64,000 nt of DNA, from positions 21,655,716 through 21,719,715 of the forward strand of contig BSYO01000003.1 in the NCBI GenBank assembly GCA_033239525.1, written 5' to 3'. The notes under the pieces were generated by a model. It was not told the origin of the DNA. It was given only the letters and a program-made list of their open reading frames with translations, and made no database searches. Shown in pieces: positions 46,074 to 57,800 of the stretch. Numbering within the stretch: position 1 is the first letter of the stretch; every line of letters begins with the position of its first letter. Made by a program: the position numbers and the translations under genes. Source of the DNA: Nepenthes gracilis. Its lineage: Eukaryota; Streptophyta; Magnoliopsida; Caryophyllales; Nepenthaceae.

Positions 46074-46400
46074 TTTAAAAAATCATAAAGAGCTTGAGGA
46101 AGACGAAGCTAAAGGAAGGCGAAGACGAAAAGCAAAGGTTGAGAACGAAAATGACAGAAAGCTTGCCGCCTTATTAATATTTTGTGAGGGTTTTTTATTA
46201 CAATTTTTATACACTGCACGAGGGAGATGGAGTGGAGATATATAATGACAAAATATCTTAAAATAAAAATATACCACTCTAAAAAATATATCCTAGAAAA
46301 TAATAAAAAAATAATACTATCCTAAAATTCAAGATGCCAAATAAAAGACTACCTAAAATTACAATGTAGACATAATTACCATATTATGTATTTTCTAATA
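46074..46400 (-). mobile_element. Element D left (3') LTR, 327 bp
   Basis: It aligns closely with 50995-51320. The LTR edge next to the interior reads TATTTTCTAATA in both copies, so the expected terminal CA has become TA in both. The adjacent GGCTCCCGC is part of the polypurine tract on the minus strand. Confidence 0.93.
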
Positions 46401-47334
46401 GGCTCCCGCAAGATAGAGCATATATGTTAATAATGCCCATCTTGGACAAATGGAAGTTCAAACGATGTGAGGGGTAAGGCTTGGTGAATATATCCGCTAG
46501 TTGATTGTGAGTGGTGACATGATGGGTGCGAATGTTTCTTTCTTGAATTTTGTCACGAATGAGATGACAGTCTAGCTCGATATGTTTAGTGCGTTAATGG
46601 AAGACTGGATTGGCTGCGCTGTGAAGAGCGGCTTGATTGTCACAATATAAAAGTGCTGCATGGGGATGTAAAATCTGCAAATCAGTCAAAATGTAACGGA
46701 GCCAAGATAGTTCACAACAAGTTGTAGCCATGGATCGATATTCAGCTTCAGCGGATGAGCGAGAGACAATGGATTATTTCTTGCATTTCCAAGAAATAAG
46801 GGAGTTGCCAAAAAAGACACAATAACCGATAATAGATCTACGTGTGCCTGAACAGGAAGCCCAATCTGCATCACAAAAAGCTCTTAGTTGAATATTAGAT
46901 GTTGAAGAAAGTAACATGCCTTGTTCAGGGTTTAGTTTTAAATATCGCAATACTTGGTGTGCAGCGTTCAAATGACTCGAGATAGGTTGATTCATAAACT
47001 GACTTAAAATTTGTACCGCATAAGCGATATTGGGCCTTGTGACAATGAGGTAAAGGAGGCGACCAATGAGCCTTCTATACACACTAGGGTCTTCAAGAGC
47101 AACTCCGATTTGCTTACGTAATTTCAAATTTTGGTCCATGGGTAGTTTCTGAGGTTTAGAACCAATGGTGCCAGAGTAGACCAAAATATCAAGTGTGTAC
47201 TTTCGTTGATAAATGTGTATACCATTTGGTGATCGGGCAACTTCGATGCAAAGGAAGTACGGAAAAACACCCAAGTCTTTTATTTTAAAAATCCAATTTA
47301 GAAAGGATTTAATAGAGGTTACCGTATCAAATAA
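46401..47334 (-). pseudogene. Element D RNase H region
   Basis: 46774-47274 encodes GVFPYFLCIEVARSPNGI, QRKYTLDIL, YRRLIGRLLYLIVTRPNIAYA and FCDADWASC, with the RNase H catalytic start in CDADWA. The rest, 46401-46770, continues in frame fragments with [12 protein letters not shown] and CDNQAAL-type sequence on the minus strand. A stop lies near 46780 and another near the C-terminus. RNase H removes the RNA strand during cDNA synthesis. Confidence 0.85.
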
Positions 47335-48330
47335 TTACTTGGCAACAACGATGCCATCAACATATACAAGGAGGGTTGTAAAAGATTGATTATCTTGTTT
47401 AGTGAACAGACTGTAATCTGCCTTGGATGGAATGAAACCAAATATGATCAGAGAACTGGACAGTTTCGAATACCATTGTCGAGAAGCTTGTTTAGGACCA
47501 TAGATACTTTTCGACAATTTGCATACCTGGTTAAAATTTTCCGTGATGTAACCGGGAGGTGGTTTCATATATATTTTTTCATTTAAGGTTTTATTTAGAA
47601 AGGCGTTATTGACATCAAAGTGGTATAAGTGTCATCATTTTATGGTGGCTACACTAAAAAAACATCGCACAGTGCTAAATTTAGCAACTTGAGAAAACAT
47701 TTCATGGTAATCCACTCCTTCCTGTTGTGTGTATCCTTTTGCCACTAACCGATATTTGTATCTTTCAATACTCCAATTACTATTGAGTTTTAATTTAAAA
47801 ATGTATCGACATCTAATAGCTTTCTTTCCTGGGAGGAGATTAGTGACAATCCATGTGTTATTGGATTCTAAGGCATTTAACTCTTCTTTTATAGCTTTGC
47901 GCCAATTAGGATCAGAAATTGCTTGAGCATAGGTTTGTGGTTCAATTTGTGATGAGACGGATGATGAAAAATAATAGTAGACCGGAGACAATTTGTGATA
48001 TGATATATAGTTTTCAAGGGGATAAGGCTTACCTGGCATAATTTGCGCTGGTGATTGGGTGGATGTAGTTTGGAATGCGTGATTACAGTGAAAATCTTTT
48101 AGGTATTGAGGGGCTTTTCTAGCTCTAGTGGTTCTACGGATAGTAGTTTTATCTTTCACAGGAGATGGTAAATTTGTGACAGAATTAGTGAGTACACTGG
48201 GTTGCGGATGGCAATCCAAAACTTCTAGGGTGGTTTCCAATGTTCCTTGGACAGGGGTTAAGTCAGGTTGCTCTTCATTATTGTGAGGTTCAGTAGTTGG
48301 TTGATCATCATCTATAGTGACTGGATTCAC
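47335..48330 (-). pseudogene. Element D reverse transcriptase
   Basis: 47635-48330 contains WRKAIKEELNALESNNTWI, YKYRLVAKGYTQQEGVDY and the conserved N-terminal RT region. 47335-47568 contains MKPPPGY, LSKSIYGPKQASRQWY and the catalytic region LLVYVDGIVVAK. YVDD has become YVDG (47353-47364), which removes a catalytic aspartate. A break lies between the two frames at 47570-47640. Confidence 0.9.
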
Positions 48331-48354
48331 AACGAATTCAGGAATAGTAGGAGG

Positions 48355-49431
48355 CTATTGAAACAAACAATCATATTTTGCTATTGCAGGAGATAGTTTA
48401 TCATAATCAACTTTAGGGGCAGTTTCAACATTATTTTGTTGAAAGGAAAAAATATTTTCATAAAAGATGACATTCTTAGAGTGAAATGTGATGTGGCTAT
48501 GTAAGTCAAGTAGTTTGTAACCTTTAATACCAAAAGGATAGCCTAAAAATATATAAGTTATACTTTTGGAGTCAAATTTTTTTCGCTCATGAGAAATGAT
48601 GGAAGCAAAACATAAACAACCAAATGTACGTAAGTGATCATAACTTGGTTTGACTCCAAATAGAATTTCATATGGTGTCTTATTGTCCAGCACGGGAGTG
48701 AGGATTTTATTTATAATATAGGCGACAGTCAGAATGCAATCACTCCAATATTTTAGTGGAAGGCCTGATTCAAATCTAATAACTCTAACTATATTTAAAA
48801 AATATTGGTGTTTGTGTTTAACAACACCATTTTGCTATGGTGTTTTCATGCAACTGAGTTGGTGGATAACATCTCTTTTACTGTAGAAATCTCACATGCT
48901 GAATTCGGACCCATTATTAGTGTGAATAATTTTAATGTTGACATTGAATTGTGTTGCAATAAGATTGTAAAAAGCCTCTAAGCATAATTTTGTGTCAGAT
49001 TTTTATCTCAGAAGATAAATCCAAGTATTTCTTGAAAGGTCATCAACGATAGTCAAGAAATACTTATATCCATCATAAGATACTTCTAAAAAGGGTCCCC
49101 ATAAGTCACAATGCATCATAGTAAACAATGTGTGTGACTTATGGATGCTGGGAGTGAAGGGAAGGCGACGTTGCTTAATCATGTGACAAATGGAATATAG
49201 AGTGTCATTAAAAGAATGCAATACTTCTTTTACAACAGGATCATGTATCAATTGAATTCTAAAATGTGACACGTGACCTAATCTGTAATGCCATAGGTTA
49301 ATCGGTAATGAAACAAAATTAGCAGAGAGCTTTGCAATGTGCTTCAAAAATTTGGAAAGAATGCCAGCTAAGGTATTTGGATGAACATTATTATTCAGTA
49401 GATAGTATAAACCATTTTTTTCTTCACCCAT
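48355..49431 (-). pseudogene. Element D integrase
   Basis: 49003-49431 has the zinc-binding region LWHYRLGHVSHFR...ICHMIKQ and the start of the core, MHCDLWGPFLEVSYDG and FLTIVDDLSRNTWIY. The first cysteine of the usual CxxC pair appears to be lost. 48355-48693 has the copia integrase end, NKTPYEILFGVKPSYDHLRTFGCLCFA and FLGYPFGIKGYKL (read in parts). The middle third, 48694-49002, is interrupted by stops. Confidence 0.87.
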
Positions 49432-49458
49432 CCCAATCGTGGTCCAAGAGGCAATGTC

Positions 49459-49722
49459 CTAAATCAAGCAAATGTCAGAAAAAAAAAACGTGCAACAACG
49501 AACAGAAGCAGTAAGGGCTTTCACAGAAATCAAATTAAATATGAAGGAGGGAACGTATAAAACGTTTGCAAGTGTTATCATTGTAGTTAGTTTAACATCA
49601 CCAACGTGAGACACAGGCACTGTACTTCCATCAGGCAGTTTCACAAAGCTAGAAATTGTAAGCCTTTTATGAAAATATAGAGAGGGGTCACAGATCATGT
49701 GGTCTGTGGCCCCGGTGTCCAA
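49459..49722 (-). pseudogene. Element D aspartic protease
   Basis: The frame begins MDTGATDHM, the copia protease active site (DTGATDH), followed by DGSTVPVSHVGDV and NVLYVPSFIFNLISV, all typical for the family. A frame change follows towards integrase. Confidence 0.87.
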
Positions 49723-49725
49723 TAT

Positions 49726-50970
49726 CTAAATACTATTTTTATTATAAGCATAAGGGACAGAGCAAAAATCAATACCAGTCATGTTACCCGTTTTGGACTG
49801 ATCACCAATGGGATCAAAAGGGAAAGAAATTTCTTTAGCTGTTTGAGCAGAGACAGCATGATCTTTAGACAGCAGCAGATTCATGAGTTGCCTGAATTGA
49901 GCTTTGGTCAAGGCTACTTTGTCATCCTCATTGCCCTCGTGATCAGAAATGGTATTAAAACTGGAATAGTTGGCCGAAAAGTAGTCATTCCAGACTTACC
50001 ATACAATTTTGGATTGGGAGGGAAACCATGAAGTTGATAACACTTATAACCAGTTTTATTACAATGAGTACAAACAAGCATTTTGGCATTTTCAGCCTTA
50101 AAACATTATTGAATTGTGTGTTCTGAGACATGATAGTGAAAACAAAAAGGCCTGTCTTTCTTTTGTACAGAGTTATGTTTCACAAATTTCTTAGGGTTAT
50201 TAACAACTCGCAAAGCCATTGGTTCGCGGTGAACAGAGGACAACATTTGATGATATTTTTCTTGTTGCTGCTTAACGGATAAGACTTTGTTGATGGATGG
50301 AAGGGGATCCATCAACATAATTTGGTCCCGAACGTTAGTATAAGAATCATTTAAACTCATTAAAAACTGAATAACACAATCCCTCTAATAACACTCGACG
50401 AGCACTTTTAACTTACCACATGCACAATCTGGGATAGGGTCATATATTAGAAGCTCATCCCAGATCGTTTTTAGTTTACCATAGTATAAGCTTACTGGAT
50501 CTTGCTCTTATAAGAGACCAGGCAATGATTTTTTTAGTTGAAAAATACGATGCCCATTTTGCTGGGTAAACGATCACACAACTACTTCCAGATTTCGAAG
50601 GCGTTATCAACAAAAACAACGCTAGATTTAATGGATGGGTTGATGGAGTTTTGTATCCAAGATACTACCATATCATTGCATCGTTCCCAAGCTTCAAAAA
50701 GGGGATTGTTGGAATCGATGGGTTTAGGAATAGTGCCATCGATGAAGTAAAGTTTATTTTTAGCCTTCAAAACTCGATGCATGGTTCTGGACCAAGTAGA
50801 ATAGTTGTTGATGGTGAGCAAATCGGCGACCAGAGTAACGGCGGGACTATCACCGGCCTCCAGGCGAAACAGATTTGTAGGATCTGAAAGATTTTGAAAC
50901 CGTAAGAGATTTGGGTTGAAATCGGAAGTGGGGTGGTCGGTGTTTGACATATCGTCTGAAGGATGATGGT
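49726..50970 (-). pseudogene. Element D gag
   Basis: 50582-50970 encodes a copia Gag N-terminus: DSPAVTLVADLLTINNYSTW, then MHRVLKAKNKLYFIDGTIP and WERCNDMVVSWIQNSI. 50106-50360 has LNDSYTNVRDQIMLMDPLPS, the usual middle Gag motif. A nucleocapsid-like CHY..GH pattern near 50050 is degraded. Stops separate the frames. Confidence 0.87.
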
Positions 50971-50982
50971 GTGATTTCATCC

Positions 50983-50994
50983 GCTTTGATACCA
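50983..50994 (-). promoter_or_regulatory. Element D primer-binding site
   Basis: TGGTATCAAAGC on the minus strand, directly after the 5' LTR. It matches the initiator-methionine tRNA primer sequence with one change. Confidence 0.92.
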
Positions 50995-51320
50995 TGTAAG
51001 AAATCGTAAGGAACTTGAGGAAGACGAAGCTAAAGGAAGGCGAAGATGAAAAGCAAAGGTCGAGATCAAAAATGGCAGAAAGCCTGCCGCCTCATTAATA
51101 TTCAGTGAGAATTTTTGATTACAATTTTCACACACTGCACAAGGGAGAGGGAGTGGAGATATATAATGACAAAATATCCTAAAATAAAAATATACCACCC
51201 TAAAAAATATATCCTATGAAATAATAAAAAATAATACTATCCTAAAATACAAGATGCCAAATAAAAGACTACCTAAAATTATAATGTGGACATAATTATA
51301 ATATTATGTATTTTCTAATA
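50995..51320 (-). mobile_element. Element D right (5') LTR, 326 bp
   Basis: Starts TGTAAGAAATCG next to the primer-binding site, ends TTTTCTAATA and is followed by GGATA. Confidence 0.93.
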
Positions 51321-51325
51321 GGATA

Positions 51326-51801
51326 TTGCAAAATTAGCATATTTTTTGACAGTATTATTCATAATTTATATGCATTAGTTTTCTAGCTATACTGTTAAAT
51401 CTTATATATCGGATTCAAGATGACACAATAATTTGATAAACTATTAATACATTTTTCTCACATGATAGAAATTTTTCTTGAATTTCATTCACACAAACAA
51501 TAAAATTACATAAAATCATCAGAAGCTTGAAATTCCAAATTATGCAGCTTAGCTGCAAGAGTTCATCCCTGCTCTTTGCTAATCAATAGCTTCAAGCAGC
51601 AATAAATATAATTTTTAGGGGCGAAAAAACCTGAAGAAAATAAGAAAAAAATGAAGAAAAATTCCAGAGACTGTATTTCCCATTCCCTTTTTGTGCTACC
51701 GTCGGACGTGGCTGCCACGGCAGGAGGTGGCACGGGGGCATAATCGTCCATTATGCAATAAATTATTATTATTATTATTATTCGGGGCTTGTGAAAAATA
51801 A
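51326..51801 (-). other. Downstream region and probable 3' UTR of the beta-xylosidase gene
   Basis: Sequence after the stop codon contains an (ATT)n run at 51762-51782 and A/T-rich stretches with AATAAT- and ATTTATTG-type elements on the minus strand. No other gene is seen. The polyadenylation site cannot be fixed. Confidence 0.4.
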
Positions 51802-54800
51802 TCAAGATTTTACCACTCCTAGTGTTGCTGCATGGAGTGAAATAGAATGCTTGAGACTACCAATGTGAAGACCATGTTGACCCAAAGGAATTCTCCTAAT
51901 TCCATTCCTATCCACAACGCTCAAGTGCTTGCAAACGTGTATGCTGATGCTCACTCTCTGCGTAGCCCCAGCCGGCAAGTGAACCTTTTCAAAGGCAACC
52001 AGCTGCTTATGGGGGGCCCACTGTGCCGCCGGAGGCAAAGAGAAGACCATGAGAGTTTGAGAGCCATCCTCCGGGCCCATGTTTCTGATGTCGAGCTGGA
52101 GTAAGATTGAGAGTTGGCTACATCTCGCGTGGGTCACCCTAATTGCCTTGCCTGATATGGTGGTGTTGGCACGGCGGCCGGTTAGGGGAATGGCCACTGC
52201 CGTAGGGGCAGCGGTGATCGTGTGAACGAATTTTGTGTAACTAAGGCCGTGGCCGAACGGATACACCACTGGCCCTTGGTAGAATCGGTAAGTCCTTCCG
52301 GGGTATCCTTTGGATGGACGCATTGCCATGTTTGTCATAGGGAGATTGTTGAGATAGTCCTGAGGATACCATGTCATTGGCAACTTGCCACCTGAACGAA
52401 GTTGAAAAAATGATATTAAGTAAGATATAATATGCAAAACATTATGCTTCATTAATCATATCTTTGAATAGGTAACTCAATCAGTTGGTTATTTCTATCA
52501 CATGATATGTAGTTTAATTAAAAAATAATATATTAATAATGATAGTCACTAAACTATTTAAATAATTTATCTAAAAATAAGCCTCTGTATATTATATAAT
52601 TTCTAAAATTTATAACACAAAAAGCCTCATCTATATATATATATATGTACTATGTCATTTTAATGGTATATCTTCACACATCTCTTGAATTCCCATTCAC
52701 TCACAAATTTAAATTACAGATGCACCTCAAATACCTAACAAATTCAACCCATGCCCTATTATTTTTGAAGTGGAAAAAAGAAACTAAGCTGACTTTTTGG
52801 GTTTGAATGCATTTTAAATACTTTTTGAATATGACATACTATTTTATCTATATATCTATATTTTCAAGCCTATACAAAAGCAAAATGGATAGATCGGCAT
52901 TGAATTTTAAAGGATATTTTAAAAATCTTTTCTATAATAATTAATGTGTTGAGTTATTTTTTTCTAGTGAGTGTGGGGTATGGTGAAAAAATTTTGATAG
53001 TAATATTCCATTTTATTTGAAAAATACAGTTTGATATTTAGAGTAATGTAAGTGATCAATTGGTGGTAACTCATATCACGAGAAAAAACTTTATACAAAG
53101 TTCTACTACTTTTAATGGGTGGCTCCGCAATTTCTTATATGACCCTACTTCTCCTAAGAAGAAGTAAGACCCTACTTTCCTTATATTGGCCATTTAATCA
53201 AAATTTAATAATTATAACTTAAAAATAAAAAAAATATTACAGATAATTATATTCTTAAATTTTTATAGTTGGGTGGAGGGTGGGGAGGTTGAGTTAATAA
53301 TTACCTGGGTTAGCTGTCCCAAATAGGACATCAGCAATGGCTATTCCTCCAGCTTGGCCCGGGTATCCGGCCCACAAAATGGCGGCAATTCTCGGGTCCC
53401 TCTTGGCAAACGACACGTCCACGGGACCACCGCTCATCAGGACCAGCACCGTGGGCCCTTTTGAGGCCACGGCAACCTTCGATACAAGCTCCTGCTGGCG
53501 GCCTGGTAGCAGAAGCACAGATCTGTCCCTGAACTCAGCTTCGATGGACTGGTCCAGGCCCATTACAAGCACCACTGCATCCGCCTGACGGGCTGTAACG
53601 ATTGCAGGCCCAAATAGCCGGTCAGTCTTGCATGCCACATCAGCACAGCCTTGCTGGTGAATGGTCCTCGCATATCTTCCTATTCCTTGCAGAGGAGTTG
53701 TGTATCCGCATGCAATTCCTAATTTGTTTAAAAAACTTGTTTATTGATAATATTTTATTCATGAGCATGCTAATAAATTTGTCTACTTATATTGGCTTGC
53801 TCAGAAATTTGTTTATTTGTGTGGTTAACATATACGATTAGGAAATGATATGAATAATAACCTGCTGAATCCTTTTTCTTATTGGTTAGACTATGATAAT
53901 TAAATGTTAACAGTTTTGGTGGTTAGGTTTCATTTGCCAGACAATAAATTATTTTAAAAAGTAATTTACCGTCTTTCTATACTTAATGCACATAGGAAAC
54001 TACTTTTTGTATTTTTTAATGTTTAGTATGCAAAGAAAAGTAGGGAAAATTTTTTCCTAACCAATAAAAAATTTAGTCTTAAATTTTGAAAAATAATTTA
54101 TCTATTTTGAAAGCCAAAAAATATTTTTCTAAACCCGATTACTACTCACCATTGACTACCAATACTCTTTAATGGATTTCTTTTTTCTTTAATATGATAC
54201 CATTACTGGCATTCAAAACCCCCACCCATGAGACGGTGCTAGCCACCGACAATAACCAACCGACTAGCGATGCCTGAAACAGCCACCGTCGGTTGTCCTT
54301 CAACATCTCCAACCTTGCCACCATTCACCGATGAGTGACACCTCTAGCGACACTGTTATTTCGCTGGCCCCACAACTCCAAATCCCACTGGACAACCCGC
54401 TTACACCCTAACTGCCTCTGGTGGTTACTAGTCATCGATGGAACCAGGGCAGGGCCAATGTCGCAGCATTTTGGCCGTTGGATTTCATCCAATGGCCACA
54501 GCAAAACTTTTTTTTTTTTTAAACAAAATGGAGCTGTGCACGCATAGCAATTTTTTGTTTTTTTCCTTTGTTTTTTAATTTAAACACCACACCCAAAGCC
54601 GTTGGATTCGTTTATAATCCAACAGCTATGATTTTGCTCCCCCAAATTAAAAGAAAACCCTAACAAAAAACAGCAGCAGCAACCGGCCTCTCTCTCTCTC
54701 ATAGTATAGCCTTCTTCATTTCCCTCTCTCTCAACATCTCCCTCTTCCTTCTTCATGCTTAGCCTTCTTCGTCTCTCTCTCTCTCCCAAGATGGAGAAGA

Positions 54801-57800
54801 CACACACTGCTTTCTCTCTCTCTCTCTTCGTTCGGTCAACTCTCTCTCTCTTCGTTCTTCCTCGTTCGTCTGTGGCAAAACAAAACCAAGGTTTTTGATT
54901 TGGGGGAGAAATCTCAGCCGTTGGATTTAAAACAAATCAAATGGCTGCCATTTCTCTTCTTCAAATTAAAAAAAAATTAATACTGTGCGTATCCAAACGG
55001 CTTCGCACGTGCACGGTTGACGTTTTAAAAAAAAGATACTATGACGGGGCCGTTGGAAATCCAACGGTCTCCGGTCCACGGGGTTGGCTGTGCGCCGCAG
55101 CCCGCAGGGCCCCTCGTTCCGGTCATCGATCTCCCCAACCCTCATTGTCTGTCATGCCCGACGAAATCTCAGGCTGCCCCATTGGTTGCAAGACTACATG
55201 CCTCAGCCCTGTCACACCAGTAACTGATGCTCCAATTGCCGCCATGCTGGTCCTGGTTGCCGGTTGCTAACCATCAACTTCTCTAAGCACGACGCTGACC
55301 ACTATCGGGTGGGATTCTAGGCCCCACCGCTAAGCGAAAAATTATCACATTTAAAGACTCATTAATGACGAGTTAAAATATTTTCTTAAATGTGAAATAC
55401 AGTCCCCATTTAAAAATATTACTACCCGTTAATAACTACAAATATCTATTGTTATTGATCTATATATGGAACAATTTATATTTTTTTAATGCATGCTAAA
55501 TTTTTAAAAATATTACGAGGAACAAAATATTTTTTTACTAAAAATGTTTTTCATATAACGAATAATTCCCGAAAATAGTCGGAACCTTTGTTTAGTGGTA
55601 TTTTCAGCCCAGAGGTGTTGAAGGAGCTTACCAGCATAGTTGCCAATCATTGTGACAGTGACATCTGAGTTGGGCCCTATTACAGCAACCGTCAGGTGCC
55701 GGACACGCGAGAGGGGCAACGTTGGGCCGCGATTTTTCAGAAGAACTAGGCCCTGTCTTGCAGCTTCTACCGCCAGCTCTTGATGGGCCGAGCTGCACAC
55801 ATCTTGTGGGCCAAGGTGCCCATAAAATTGGGCCGACGGCTCGCCGTCAAACATTCCTAGCCTCATTTGGACTGCCAGCGTATTCGCTAAAGCATTGTCC
55901 ACGTCAGCCTCTTTCAGCAAGCCCCGCCTTATGGCATCCTCCGTGTGGACCCCAAGGAAGGCCCCACAATCCAGATCCAAACCTGCTCAGGCACAAACAC
56001 AGTCTTTACGTTAAATTTGACGCGACGGTAAAAATGCCAACGTATAATCCTGCTATTATAGCGGGAGCTTCCTGCATAAGTTTATATTTGATTTTGAATT
56101 CTGAAACTGTTAAAATGGAGAAGGGAGTGAACCTGCCCTAATAGCATCGGCAGCTGCTTCTTCAGGAGTAGACGTATAATGCTGGCTATCATAGAACACT
56201 CTAACTGAGTCACAGTCCGAAACAATGTACCTGTAGGATCCACCACAAGAGCGCATCAGATCGACATTAGCCCACAATTTTTATGACCCTTATTTGTAGT
56301 TGGATCTTAAATATGATAGCGATAACTCTTAGTAAGGTTTTTGTGAATTTTTTCTTTTAGTTGAGAGAAATTTTTTGTATAAATCGAAAGAAAGGGAGAG
56401 AGTTACCCATTGAGATGCCACTCGCCACGGATGGTGTTACGGAGGATGAGGGGATTAGCACAGGTAGGTATGCCATTGAGCTGATTGTAGGAGCACATAA
56501 CACTGGCCACTTTGCCTTCCACCACGCAAGCTCTAAAGGGCACGTCAAACGTGTCTTCCATGTCTTGTTTGCTAACCTGCCCGCAGTCCAACACCATTTT
56601 CAAGACATTCACACTTTCTTCGAAAAAATATTTCAGAGATTTTTTTTAGATATTATTTGACTTAATTATATCAATTAATGAGAGGATGTTAAGTAAAATT
56701 AGATGTTTGGAGGGTAAAATTACTCTATTACTATGAACATAATTTTTAAAACTAGAAGATGGACGTAATTAGTTTATATATCTTTTAAATGATGTGATAT
56801 TTAATTTATTTATTAATTGAGACTTGTGGGCTTATAAAATAATAGATAAATGTATGAATGGAATATAATTTCAAAATAAATGTCTAGAGGGCATTAGAAG
56901 ACTTATCATATAATATTATTGTATGACTTCAAATATTTTTTGAAACTCAAAGTTCAATATAATCAATTTAGATGTCCTCTAGAGACCTTCATATAATGTG
57001 ATATTTTATTTATTTATTTATATTTGTAAACCTATAAAGTAATTAATGAATAGATGTGTTACTGTTATAGAATAGATACCTGAAAAGTCTTTGGGTGGAG
57101 GTCTTACCTCCTTATTCTATTATTATTTAGCATAATTTATATAATATCAAAATAATTGTCTAAAGTAGATATTAAATGTTGTTATGTAACTCTAATCTAT
57201 GACTTTAAATGCAATTTTTTAAACTCAAAGTTGGATGTAATCAATTTAGACATTTTTAAATGATACGGCAATCCAACTACTATTGATGCCATCGATCCTA
57301 ACAAATAATAAAAGGATGGGTACAATGCTATATCAGACTATATGTTGAAAATCTGTTTGGGGAGTAGTCATCTATCGTTAGCACGTTATCATTTTAGCAA
57401 TGATAACACAAAATAAAGGTAATTTTTAGAGAAAATTTGATAATTATATGATATTTCGATGCAAACTTGGAAATAAATCAGAGTAAATAGTGAGAACCGA
57501 TTGAACACAAGGTCTGGTGACCAAACAATAATTGTGTGTGTATATATAATTATAAATTAGCATAATAATATAATATGATATAGTATTATCTTTTAATCTC
57601 CATAAAACTGAGTGCTATTAGTTCCAAAATTTCAGAATTCAGATTCGGTGATGTCAGATTAAACAGATGATCAGCCAACCCGTGAAGCTACCTCGTGGAG
57701 AGGCTCTCTCTGCACTTGAGATTCGTTGCTCTGTCCGATGTGGAAAAGCTCCCCGTGTTGCTATAGCTATTTTTTAAAAATATAAATTACTAAAAAGGTA

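Larger units (their letters stand above)
46069..51325 (-). mobile_element. Element D: Ty1/copia LTR retrotransposon, degraded
   Basis: LTRs at 46074-46400 and 50995-51320 are direct repeats, flanked by the 5-bp duplication GGATA (46069-46073 and 51321-51325). On the minus strand the order from right to left is primer-binding site, gag, protease, integrase, RT and RNase H. Integrase before RT is the diagnostic Ty1/copia order. Stops and frameshifts break the polyprotein, and the RT motif is mutated, so it is inactive. At 5.2 kb it has normal copia length, with no large deletion. Confidence 0.95.

Noticed and set aside
54941..55270. 109-codon plus-strand frame in beta-xylosidase intron 5
   Set aside because: No domain, no homologous frame seen, and the region is repeat-like; more likely inserted noncoding DNA.
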